This document shows positions 1-9,354 of a stretch of DNA of 48,692 bases, piece by piece. This DNA is from Candidatus Alcyoniella australis (GTDB taxonomy: Bacteria > Lernaellota > Lernaellaia > JAVCCG01 > Alcyoniellaceae), in the NCBI GenBank assembly GCA_030765605.1, contig JAVCCG010000004.1:1-48692 (forward strand), read 5' to 3'. The notes under the pieces are model-generated. The model was given only the letters and a program-made list of their open reading frames with translations. It ran no database searches and was not told the origin of the DNA. Both the position numbers and the translations under genes were made by a program. Position 1 is the first letter of the stretch, and each line of letters starts with the position of its first letter.

Positions 1-44
1 CTATCCGTAGCGTCAATAAGCGGCACCAGGCTCTTTAAAACCAT
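1..44 (-). CDS. possible N-terminal fragment of a gene cut by the left edge
   Basis: Reading the minus strand from an ATG at 44, the frame stays open to the window edge and gives MVLKSLVPLIDATD. There is no clear ribosome binding site ahead of the ATG. Fourteen open codons prove little. The reason to list it is that the next gene rightward starts its 3' end only at 266, so a leftward gene starting here would fill the edge. No function can be given. Confidence 0.2.
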   Translation of the reverse strand, partial: MVLKSLVPLIDATD

Positions 45-144
45 TTGTCGCGTCTAAGACTCGAGGGTCGAAGGGAATGCCAAGGGTTGCATGGTGAATC
101 GTTTTAGTTAATCTCGAACCAATACTTCCGGCGAGCCTACACAC

Positions 145-254
145 AAAGATCGATTACTCGATCTTTACCTACCCCTTCCCAATCTTTCGGCGCGGGGTGG
201 GTCGTAGCATTACGACCAGCGTACTACGCGAGTTTTGCTGCACCTCAAAGGTGC
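145..254 (-). repeat. intergenic hairpin repeat, copy 1 (downstream of the poly-Asp phosphoesterase)
   Basis: Read in the sense of the minus-strand gene, the element begins 11 nt after the stop codon. It opens with the hairpin GCACCT-TTG-AGGTGC (240-254 on plus), continues with AGCAAAACTCGCGTAG and a GC-rich stretch, and closes with a 9-bp palindrome, AAAGATCGA-TTAC-TCGATCTTT (145-166). The same hairpin, the AAAACTCGCG tail or the ATCGATCTTTGTGT end recur at 13244-13534, 32690-32745 and 39088-39158. It lacks the U-tract of a classical terminator. The rest of 45-265 shows nothing recognisable. Confidence 0.75.
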
Positions 255-265
255 CGCTTTACCTT

Positions 266-1528
266 TTACCCACAACAACCGCTGTCGTCGTCGTCGTCAT
301 CGTCGTCGCCCGCTGAATCGTCGTCGTCGTCGTCATCATCATCGTCATCGATGTCGTCGTCGTCGTCGTCATCATCGTCATCGCAGGGCTCGGGCCATTC
401 CATGCCCGGCACTCCGGCGCCGCCCGCGTCGTGCTCGTAGCTGAACTGCTCGATCAGCGTGCCATCGGGACGGAAGGCCGTGTAGTTGACCGCCGCGCCG
501 TCGATTTCGACCTTAACGTAGTTCAGAGTCTTCTCGCTGACCACGGTCCAGTAGTCGCTGCCGTTGCCGTACAGCGGCGCGCCGCCGCCGCCGGTGACAA
601 TGTAGTTCACGTCGTTTACCAGGCCGTGCTCATAGTTGTGATCGTGACCGGCGAAAACCATGTCCACGTCGTAGGCCTCGAACAGCGGGGTCAGGTGCTC
701 CCGAATTGACAGGGAGTCCCAATCATCGCCGTGGTTGGACGCTGAATACGGCGAGATGTGCAGGAAAGGCATGATGTGTTTGCACTGCGGATTGTCCACG
801 GCCTGGGCCAGGGTCTGCTCGATGAACTGGTACTGCGCCGAGCCCGCGGTGTAGGGGCGCGTGACGTCGATGGCGATGAACTGGGTGTTGCCGTAGTGAA
901 AGGCGTACATCGAAGGTTCGGGGGTCGAGGCCGGATGGCTGAAGTACTTGTCGAAGTACGGCCTGCCGCCCCACAGCTCGTGATTGCCCATTACGCCGGC
1001 CATGGCGGTCTGGGCGATCAGCGCCTGCTCCACGTCGAACCACGAGCGCCAATCGCCGGCCGAAAATCCGATCTCCACGTAATCGCCGGTGTTGATCAGG
1101 AAGTCCGGCGATTGCAGCGCGATGGCGTCGACAACCGCCTGATGGTCGTCGGCGTTGGTGCGGTTGTCGCCGAAGGCCACGAACATGAACGGCTCCTCAA
1201 CGCCGACCCCGGTATAGAAGGTATAGATCGGCGAGGAGTTCTCGCCGGAAAGCGCACGATAGTAATATAGGCTGTTGGGCTCCAGGCAGCGCAGGTCCAC
1301 GCTGTGCACGCCGCTTTGGACCTCGCTGGGCAGGACGCTGCCCAATTGCTGGGTCAGGCCGTACTCCACCGAGCCCGAACCCGCGTTGTCCTCCCACTTG
1401 ACGGTCACGCCGCGATCCCAGACGTTGACCAGGAACGGGCCTTTGGAGAACTGCGCGTTGGCGATCCCACTAGTAAGCAGCACCGCGGCGCAGCCTATCG
1501 CCACCAGGGTCAGAGTTCGTATCTTCAT
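266..1528 (-). CDS. secreted purple-acid-phosphatase-like metallophosphoesterase with poly-Asp tail
   Basis: A 420-residue exported calcineurin-like phosphoesterase. Residues 1-25 are a Sec signal ending ANA. Residues 28-108 form a fibronectin-like N-terminal domain typical of purple acid phosphatases. The catalytic domain shows GDNR (120-123), TGD (147-149), GNHE (181-184), H257 and GHDHNYEH (294-301), so all metal-binding motifs look intact. The C-terminus is low complexity: Cys, 10 Asp, Ile, 11 Asp, SAG, 8 Asp, then SGCCG. The ATG at 1528 is preferred over an in-frame ATG at 1555, because GACGAGG precedes it and it puts the signal peptide at the N-terminus. The substrate is unknown; a phosphomonoesterase or phosphodiesterase role outside the cytoplasm is inferred. 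The gene is divergent from the BadF-type ATPase gene. Confidence 0.85.
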   Translation of the reverse strand: MKIRTLTLVAIGCAAVLLTSGIANAQFSKGPFLVNVWDRGVTVKWEDNAGSGSVEYGLTQQLGSVLPSEVQSGVHSVDLRCLEPNSLYYYRALSGENSSPIYTFYTGVGVEEPFMFVAFGDNRTNADDHQAVVDAIALQSPDFLINTGDYVEIGFSAGDWRSWFDVEQALIAQTAMAGVMGNHELWGGRPYFDKYFSHPASTPEPSMYAFHYGNTQFIAIDVTRPYTAGSAQYQFIEQTLAQAVDNPQCKHIMPFLHISPYSASNHGDDWDSLSIREHLTPLFEAYDVDMVFAGHDHNYEHGLVNDVNYIVTGGGGAPLYGNGSDYWTVVSEKTLNYVKVEIDGAAVNYTAFRPDGTLIEQFSYEHDAGGAGVPGMEWPEPCDDDDDDDDDDIDDDDDDDDDDDSAGDDDDDDDDSGCCG

Positions 1529-1672
1529 CGTTTGCCTCGTCATTGCGTGCAACATGGTAGAGGATGCTAACAGAAAATTAGCTCCCAGATAACATCGGAA
1601 GCCTACAAAAATGACGTTTCTCGTATCGACGGTCCAACGTGGGACGGACGCAGCGCGCCGCTCGCCGGCTGC

Positions 1673-1701
1673 TTGAGCCCTGCATGTAAAACGTCTATGC
1701 T
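1673..1701 (+). promoter_or_regulatory. putative sigma70-type promoter
   Basis: TTGAGC (1673-1678) and TATGCT (1696-1701) are separated by 17 nt. Transcription would begin near 1708, about 25 nt before the ATG at 1733. This argues against the upstream TTG at 1673 being the start of the next gene, since that TTG would be part of the -35 box. Confidence 0.45.
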
Positions 1702-1732
1702 CTATCCTCGATCAACACACGAGATTGCCACA

Positions 1733-2527
1733 ATGACTGAACTTTACGCAGGAATCGACATCGGGTCCCTGACCACCAAGTGTACGCTGATCGACCCCGA
1801 GGGTCGGATCGTGGCCTGGGATCTGCGCCCCACCGCGCCCAACGCTTCCAAGGCGGCTCAGGGCACGTTGACCGCCGTTTGTGCCGCGGCAAAGATCGAG
1901 CAGGGCGACCTGTCGCTGTTGGTGAGCACGGGCTACGGCCGCAACCGGTTGCCGTTCGAGGCCAAGTCGATCACCGAGATCACCTGCCACGCCAAGGGCG
2001 CGGCGCGACTGGTTTCCGGCGCACGAACCGTGATCGACATCGGCGGCCAGGACTCCAAAGCGATCCGCATCGACGAGCTTGGCAAGGTCGGCGACTTCGT
2101 GATGAACGACAAGTGCGCCGCGGGCACCGGCCGATTCCTGGAAGTAATGGCGCGCACCCTGGAAGTCGACCTGGATCAGGTCGGCCCGCTGGCCCTGGAG
2201 GCCCGCAGCCGGATCGCGGTGAGTTCGATGTGTACGGTATTCGCCGAGAGCGAGGTCGTGGGCCTGATCGCCAACGGCCATCCCACACCTGATATCCTGG
2301 CCGGGATCTGCCGTTCGGTGGCCGACCGCGTGGCCGCGATGGCCGCACGGATCGGCGTGACGCCCGCGGTGGTGATGACCGGCGGAGTGGCGCGCAATGC
2401 GGGCGTAGTGCTGGCCCTGAGCGAGAAGCTCGGGCACGAGGTCACGCCCGCGCCCCACGCCCAACTCGCCGGGGCCTACGGTGCGGCGTTGTTCTCGATG
2501 GAGCGCAATCGATCGATCAACGATTGA
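1733..2527 (+). CDS. BadF/BadG/BcrA/HgdC-type ATPase (2-hydroxyacyl-CoA dehydratase activator family)
   Basis: A 264-residue ASKHA-fold ATPase. Visible motifs are the first phosphate loop IDIGSLTTK (8-16), the second IDIGGQDSK (101-109), NDKCAAGTGR around C128, MCTVFAESE around C167, and TGGVARN near the C-terminus. In the activator family, two cysteines equivalent to C128 and C167 hold one [4Fe-4S] cluster between the subunits of a homodimer and feed ATP-driven electrons to a dehydratase or benzoyl-CoA reductase. Both are kept, so an active iron-sulfur ATPase is likely. No partner dehydratase subunits lie in the window, so the client is unknown. It heads the run into folC, with a 9-nt gap. 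Confidence 0.88.
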   Translation: MTELYAGIDIGSLTTKCTLIDPEGRIVAWDLRPTAPNASKAAQGTLTAVCAAAKIEQGDLSLLVSTGYGRNRLPFEAKSITEITCHAKGAARLVSGARTVIDIGGQDSKAIRIDELGKVGDFVMNDKCAAGTGRFLEVMARTLEVDLDQVGPLALEARSRIAVSSMCTVFAESEVVGLIANGHPTPDILAGICRSVADRVAAMAARIGVTPAVVMTGGVARNAGVVLALSEKLGHEVTPAPHAQLAGAYGAALFSMERNRSIND

Positions 2528-2536
2528 GGGAGAGCG

Positions 2537-3840
<1,304 letters not shown>

Positions 3841-3844
<4 letters not shown>

Positions 3845-6105
3845 GACTTTGCCGCGCCCTGCTGCTCGGGCTGCTGATCGCCTGCCTGCTCGCCGGGGCT
3901 GCGGCTGCTCAGGACGAATCGGACCAGGAGCAGCCAGACCAGGAACAGGTCGACCAGGAGCAGTCCGGGGAAACGCCGGGGTTCGAGCAGCTCGTGGCGC
4001 GCGGACGCGAGGAACAGAAGGTCGTGGTCTCGGCCGAGATGATCACCGTCGATTCGGAAAACGAGCTGTACAAGGCGTTTGGCAACGTGGTGCTGATCTA
4101 CGGCGAGCAAATCCTGATGGCCAAGATGGTCAGCCTCGATATGTGCAACAGCGAGGCCGTGGCCGTGGGCGACGTGCGGCTGATCGACCCCGAGGGCGAG
4201 ATCACAGCCGAACGCGTGGCCCTGAACTTCGAGCGCGAGACCGGCTATCTGTTCTCGGGCCGCTTTATCATCCGCAAGGAGCAGGCGACCTACTTCATCG
4301 AGGGCGAACAGATCGAGAAGATCGGGCCGGACCGCTACCTGATCCACAACGGCAGCTACACCACCTGCCAGTGCGAGGAGGACGACGAACTTCTCGACTG
4401 GAAGATCGAGGGCAAAGACCTCGACGTGACCATCGACGGCTACGCCCGGATCCATGACGCGCGCTTCAGCTATTTGGACCTGCCGCTGTTCTGGACGCCC
4501 TACGCCGTGGTGCCGGTCAAAGTCACGCGCCAAAGCGGGTTCCTGCCGCCGTACTTGGGTTTCTCGGACCGCAGCGGATACTTCCTCGAGCTGCCGTTCT
4601 TCTGGGCGATCAGCCAGCGGGCCGACGCCACGTTCTACAGCGAGTACCTCGAGCGTCGCGGGTTCAAGCCCGGGATCGAGTACCGCTGGGCGCTGAGTGA
4701 AGGCGGCAAGGGGCAGGTCAACCTCGACTTCATCGACGACCGCGAGTACGGCGCGCGACGCTGGGCCATGCGCGGCGAGCAGACCCAGCGCATCACCCGC
4801 ACCTTCAACGTGCGCAGCAAGTTGCTCGAGGTCTCGGACGATCAATACATCGGCGACTTCAGCCGCGACTTCAGCGGGCTGCGCTACGACCGCTACCTGC
4901 GCAGCAACATGATCGTCGACAAGCGTTGGGACCGGTTCAGCCTTAACACCGATTTCCAGCACTACAACGACCTGACGCGCGCCGACGATTCCTCGACCTG
5001 GCAGCGCCTGCCGCAGGTGAGCTTCAGCGCGATCAACCGCCCGATCTGGAAGCTGCCGATGCTCTTACGCGCGGGCACCGTGGCGACCAACTTCTACCGC
5101 AATAAGATCAGCGACGAGGAAAAGCTGCTCGACCCGCAAAAGAAACTTTTTCTCAGCGGCGGACGGCGCATCGAGGCTGTGCCCGAGATGCTGCTGCCGC
5201 TGCACTACCGCAACTGGTTCCAGTTCGTGCCGACCATCGCCTGGCGCGAGACGCTCTACCACGTGCCCGAGCGCGAGGAGCTGTGGCTGACCCGCGAGCT
5301 GTGGCGCACGCGCACCGACCTAACCACCACTCTGGAGCGGGTCTACGATATGGACCTGCAGGTGATGCCCGCGCTCAAGCATTCGATCGAGCCGCTGCTG
5401 GCCTACGAATTTCAGCCCGAGCCCGCAGACCAGGACGAGCTGCCGGTGTTCGACGGCAGCGACCGACTGAGCAAACGCAACGCGATAATCTACGGCGTGA
5501 CCAACCGGCTGTGGGCCAGGCTCTATCTAAGTAAGCGCAAGACCTTCGCCAGCCTGCGGCTGATCCAGCTCCGGGTATGGCAGGAATACGATATCGAGGA
5601 GACCCGGCGCGAACTACTCGAGACCGTCGAGGACCAGGAGCCCGACGAGCGCCGCCCGTTATCGGACGTGATGAGCCAGCTCGAGGTCAAGTTCTCGCTG
5701 GGTCGCTTCTTAAACAAGATCTACATTCTGCAGGACCTGAACTACGGCGTGTACGACCAATGGCTGACGCGCTACAACGTGCTCGGCGGATTCGAGACCG
5801 TGGGGCGCTCGGGCGCGGTGCTCGAATACCGCTACCGCCGCGGTCCCGACGGCAAGGCCTCGATCGAATCGCTGGGCGGCAACACCCGGCTCAACCTCGC
5901 CGAATCGTTCTCGCTGACCTACGCCACCAAATACAACTTCCTCGACGATCAGTTCATCGAGAACATCTACGGCGTGGAGTTCCACTCGCTGCAACGCTGC
6001 TGGAATTTCACCCTGCTGATCGAGGACAAGTCCAATCCGCGCGAGCTGGTCACGCGTTTCATCATTGACTTGACCGGCCTGATCGAGTTCAAAGGATCGT
6101 GGTAG
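3841..6105 (+). CDS. lptD: LPS-assembly outer membrane protein LptD
   Basis: A 754-residue outer membrane barrel that inserts lipopolysaccharide into the outer leaflet. Residues 1-23 are a signal peptide, followed by an acidic Asp/Glu/Gln linker (to about 45). The OstA/LptA-like periplasmic beta-jellyroll runs from about 55 to 200, with FGNVVLIYG and the conserved YTTCQCEED. The barrel begins with the family stretch around FWTPYAVVPVK and GFLPPYLGFSDRSGYF and runs to the C-terminus. The ATG at 3841 overlaps the folC stop and starts directly with the signal peptide; the frame is open upstream but lies inside folC. LptE and the other Lpt genes are not in the window. The gene shows that this is a diderm cell with LPS or a similar glycolipid. 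Confidence 0.93.
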
Positions 6106-6113
6106 GTCCAAAG

Positions 6114-7193
6114 ATGGGAATGAACAAGCACAAGTTGATCGTCAGCGACTTCCACCTCGCCGCCGGGCCCAAGGGTCCGGACGGTCGTCGCAACCGGCTC
6201 GAGGATTTCTTTCGCGACGAGCAGTTCATCGAGTTCCTCGACTTTTTCCGATCCAACCAGTACGCCGAGCGCGAGGTCGAGCTGGTGTTCAACGGCGACT
6301 TTCTCAACGAGCTGTTGGTGCCCTATCGCGGCTCGCACCCGGTGCGGATCACCGAGGAGATGTCGCTGGAGAAGGTGCAGACGATCATCGCGGGCCACCC
6401 CGAGGTGTTCGACGCGTTGCAGCGCTTCGCCGCCAGTCCCGGCGGGCGGATCGTGATCATCCCGGGCAACCACGACCAGGCGCTGCTCTGGCCCAAGGTG
6501 CAGAAGCTGCTCAAGGAGCGGATCAACCCCTACATCCGCTTCTTTGTCGACGCCTACAACTTCGACGGCGTGTACGTCACCCACGGCCACGCTTACGAGT
6601 TCATCAACCACTCCAACCCCTACAGCTTCTGGATCCTCGACCACGAGGGGCACGAGGTGCTGCGGCTGAGCTGGGGCAATTATTTCATTCTCGAGCTGAT
6701 CAGCGAGCTCAAACTCAAACGGCCTTACATCGACAAGGTCAAGCCGTTCCGCGCTTACTTGCGCTGGGCGTTCTACAACGACGTGCGCTTTTTCTTCGAG
6801 GCCAACGCCCGGCTGGTGGCCTTCTACCTGCGCAACCGCTTCAGCCACGACCCGCTGCGCCGCCGCGAGTTCAAGATCGGCATCAACCGCTACAACGAGG
6901 CGCTGACCCACACCAACCTCGCGGCCGAGGCCGAGAAGATTTTGATCAACACCAACTACCATACGGTGGTGATGGGACACAGTCACAAGGCCGACTACGT
7001 TAACTTCGGCGAGGTCGGCCAGTACTTCAACAGCGGGACCTGGCTGGATCTGATCAGCCTCGACATCTCCGAACTGGGACGCCACAGCAATCTAACCTTC
7101 GTGCAGATCGATTACGTCGAGGGCCAGCCGGTCTCGCGGCTGCGCTCCTGGCGCGGCTCGCACAAGCTCGTCGAGGAGACGATCCTGCTTTGA
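6114..7193 (+). CDS. calcineurin-like metallophosphoesterase next to lptD (LpxH-like superfamily)
   Basis: A cytosolic phosphoesterase of 359 residues. Motifs in order: SDFHLAAGP near residue 10, NGDFLNE near 60, PGNHDQ near 120, THGHAYEF near 155 and MGHSHKAD near 290. These give a complete two-metal site. It is longer than classical LpxH (about 240 residues) because a helical insert lies between the last two motifs. Location directly after lptD suggests a job in lipid A or envelope metabolism, for example hydrolysis of UDP-2,3-diacylglucosamine, but this is inference only. Starts at GTG 6099, ATG 6114 or ATG 6120 are all possible; the ribosome site (AAAGGA, 6091-6096) does not decide. Confidence 0.8.
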   Translation: MGMNKHKLIVSDFHLAAGPKGPDGRRNRLEDFFRDEQFIEFLDFFRSNQYAEREVELVFNGDFLNELLVPYRGSHPVRITEEMSLEKVQTIIAGHPEVFDALQRFAASPGGRIVIIPGNHDQALLWPKVQKLLKERINPYIRFFVDAYNFDGVYVTHGHAYEFINHSNPYSFWILDHEGHEVLRLSWGNYFILELISELKLKRPYIDKVKPFRAYLRWAFYNDVRFFFEANARLVAFYLRNRFSHDPLRRREFKIGINRYNEALTHTNLAAEAEKILINTNYHTVVMGHSHKADYVNFGEVGQYFNSGTWLDLISLDISELGRHSNLTFVQIDYVEGQPVSRLRSWRGSHKLVEETILL

Positions 7194-7226
7194 GATAACC
7201 GCGCACAATCGCAGGCGGAGGAACCG

Positions 7227-7484
7227 ATGCAAGACCGTACGCTGAAACTTTTACTGCTGCTGATCGCCGTGGGGCTAATGCTCAACGCGGCAGCCTCCTT
7301 CTACCAGGCGCTGGTGCCCGAGGCCCTGGCCGACTCGACCTCACGGATCTACATCGAAGGCGGCAAGCTGGAAGTGACGGTCCAAGGCGGATACGGCGGG
7401 CTGCCGATCAGCATTGAAAAGCCGGTGCGCATCGAGGGCAGCGGCTCGTCGTTCAATCCGCTGTACGTGGAAGTCAATAAGTAG
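7227..7484 (+). CDS. small exported or membrane-anchored protein of unknown function
   Basis: An 85-residue protein with a GGAGGAA ribosome site close ahead. Residues 6-28 are hydrophobic (signal anchor or cleavable signal); the rest is a short beta-rich, Gly-containing extracytoplasmic part with IYIEGGKLEV and VRIEGSGSS. I recognise no family. It lies 5 nt ahead of the next gene, so the two are likely cotranscribed. Confidence 0.6.
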   Translation: MQDRTLKLLLLLIAVGLMLNAAASFYQALVPEALADSTSRIYIEGGKLEVTVQGGYGGLPISIEKPVRIEGSGSSFNPLYVEVNK

Positions 7485-7489
7485 CACCG

Positions 7490-8227
7490 ATGCAGGAGTT
7501 AAGCTGTAACAGCTGCGGCGCTCCGCTGAAGATCGAGCCGCAGGACTTCCAGCACGGATACGCCACCTGCCCATTCTGCGACAGCGTCTACTCACTGGGT
7601 CCTGCGGCCCAGCCCGAGCTCGACGCCGACGTGCGGCGCGGCCTGAAGATGCTCTCGATGATGGACCGCTTCTTCGAGATCGCGCCGCCGGATCTCAACG
7701 AGCCGGCGCAGCGTCCGACCGATACAAAGATTGAGCTGCGCAACGTTCCGGGCTACTCGCTGCAAGTGAAAATCCCGCGCCGGGGCCTGAGCCTGGGCGC
7801 CGGGTTCATGGGGGTCTTCACTGCGTTCTGGTGCGGATTCATGGTGATCTGGAACGCCATCGGTATTTCCCAGGGCCAGTGGGCGATGGTCGCCTTCGGC
7901 CTGATTCACGACGCGGTGGGAGCCGGGCTGCTGATCTCGGTCTGCTGGAAGGTGTTCGGCCGCGAGGAGCTGATCGCCGACCACGGCGAATTTCAGCGGG
8001 TGCTGCACCTGTTCGGATTCAAGCGCCGACGCGTGATCCCCGTAGATAAAATCAAGGACGTTATTTTCAAAATCGTCTCGCGCAACAACAACACCAACAG
8101 CGTTACCCGCGGACTGTTCCTGGCGTTCAACGGCACCCGGCAGCGCATCGCATCCAACACCAATCGCGACGAGCAGCGCTGGCTGCGCACTGAGCTGCGC
8201 AAATTTCTCAAACTCGATACCGCATAA
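7490..8227 (+). CDS. zinc-ribbon membrane protein of unknown function
   Basis: A 245-residue protein. An N-terminal zinc ribbon has C6-x2-C9 and C27-x2-C30. After a cytosolic linker there are two hydrophobic segments (about 103-125 and 132-150). The C-terminal part (about 160-240) is a beta-rich cytosolic domain with FGREELIADHGEF and GTRQRIASNT, resembling the membrane PH-like domain proteins found widely in bacteria. The function is unknown. It follows the small exported gene within 5 nt. Confidence 0.7.
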   Translation: MQELSCNSCGAPLKIEPQDFQHGYATCPFCDSVYSLGPAAQPELDADVRRGLKMLSMMDRFFEIAPPDLNEPAQRPTDTKIELRNVPGYSLQVKIPRRGLSLGAGFMGVFTAFWCGFMVIWNAIGISQGQWAMVAFGLIHDAVGAGLLISVCWKVFGREELIADHGEFQRVLHLFGFKRRRVIPVDKIKDVIFKIVSRNNNTNSVTRGLFLAFNGTRQRIASNTNRDEQRWLRTELRKFLKLDTA

Positions 8228-8398
8228 AACGCGCGCCGTAATGCCCCGACCCACGTCACAACCGGAGAGGTTGGAGGGGAATACTGTTTGTTTAACAAGA
8301 TTGGTAAAGGCTCGCGGGATAATCCTGAGAGCGGCGCGTTGACGAATGCGGATGAATCTTTCAGGCTATGGACAACAATTTTGGGGGAGTTTAATCCG

Positions 8399-9340
8399 AT
8401 GTTGCAAAAGACGAGTTTTACCTTATCCGCAATTCTGGCGTTGGTCCTGATCGCCGCGCCAATCGGCTGCGGCGGACAGCAGGCCCCGGCTCCGGCCACA
8501 CAACCGGTTGCCGACGGCCAGGTCGTTGCCGAACATTATTCCGGCGAGAAATCGACTCAGTCGCAATCGTCCTATGACAACGCCTCGAACGCCTACGCCG
8601 AGTTCACCCGCATCCGTCGCGAGGACCCGATCGATTTCGCCGCGCTGACCAGTCTCTACCAGACCGAATTAGCGGCCTACGTGACGCGGGCCGATAGTTA
8701 CGGCAGCACACAGATCGAGCTTGAGATCAGACAGGCTCTGCAAAAAGGCGCCAACGGCGAACACGCCCACGGCAACGTGCAGACCGCGGAGAAGCTGATC
8801 GGCTACGCGTTCCTGCTGACGTTCGTCAACAACCTCAACCAGCTGGCCATCGGCGCTGAAAACGGGGACGCCCTGCATCTGTTGCGCGGGTCCGGACCCT
8901 CGATCCGTAGCGCGGCCGTACGCCGCAGCGTATGGCTCGGAGAGGACAACCTGCTGCCTGCTGTGTTCGACGCCGCCTGGAAGGCGGTCGAGATTGCGGA
9001 ACAGGGTGAGGATCCGCAAGCGCTGGACAGCGCCCGGCAGCAGATGCAAGCGTTCATTGCCAAGATCTATACGCTCTCGGTGCTCTACGAGCTCGACGGA
9101 TTGTCGCAAGCGCGCGGCCAGGACGCGAACATTGCCGAGGAGAAGCTGGCCGAGGCTTGCACCTACTACCGTTACATCCAAGCCGAGCATCAGCGCCGCA
9201 ATGCCCCGAGCGCCAAGAACGCGGGCGCGGAGCTGGCCAAACAACCCGCCGATGTGAACTGCGAGCTGGTGCGCGAACTGCTGCTCAACGACTTCAAGCC
9301 CGAGCTGGCCGACGTGGCGACCAGGCTGCCCGCCGGCTGA
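8399..9340 (+). CDS. helical lipoprotein of unknown function
   Basis: A 313-residue secreted protein, probably lipidated at the Cys of PIGCGG, although Pro at -3 is an atypical lipobox. The mature part is helix-rich, with segments such as EEKLAEACTYYRYIQAEHQ that suggest a TPR-like or all-helical fold. Start choice: the ATG at 8399 has GGGGGAG about 10 nt upstream and yields a signal peptide, whereas the frame can be opened from a TTG at 8288 without a signal. The gap 8228-8398 shows no clear promoter. It lies 14 nt ahead of the TPR lipoprotein, so it probably belongs to the same transcript. Confidence 0.7.
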   Translation: MLQKTSFTLSAILALVLIAAPIGCGGQQAPAPATQPVADGQVVAEHYSGEKSTQSQSSYDNASNAYAEFTRIRREDPIDFAALTSLYQTELAAYVTRADSYGSTQIELEIRQALQKGANGEHAHGNVQTAEKLIGYAFLLTFVNNLNQLAIGAENGDALHLLRGSGPSIRSAAVRRSVWLGEDNLLPAVFDAAWKAVEIAEQGEDPQALDSARQQMQAFIAKIYTLSVLYELDGLSQARGQDANIAEEKLAEACTYYRYIQAEHQRRNAPSAKNAGAELAKQPADVNCELVRELLLNDFKPELADVATRLPAG

Positions 9341-9354
9341 GAGGACACGGCACG

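Noticed and set aside
1-265. A tRNA or small RNA near the left edge
   Set aside because: No cloverleaf can be drawn; GGTTCGA-like bases near 115 lack matching arms.
284-382. Repetitive GTC/ATC triplets as a CRISPR or microsatellite locus
   Set aside because: They are in frame with the phosphoesterase gene and encode its Asp-rich tail; there are no spacers.
1673-1732. Upstream extension of the BadF-type gene to a TTG start
   Set aside because: The TTG is part of a good -35 box and the extra residues do not resemble the family N-terminus; MTELYAGIDIGS fits.
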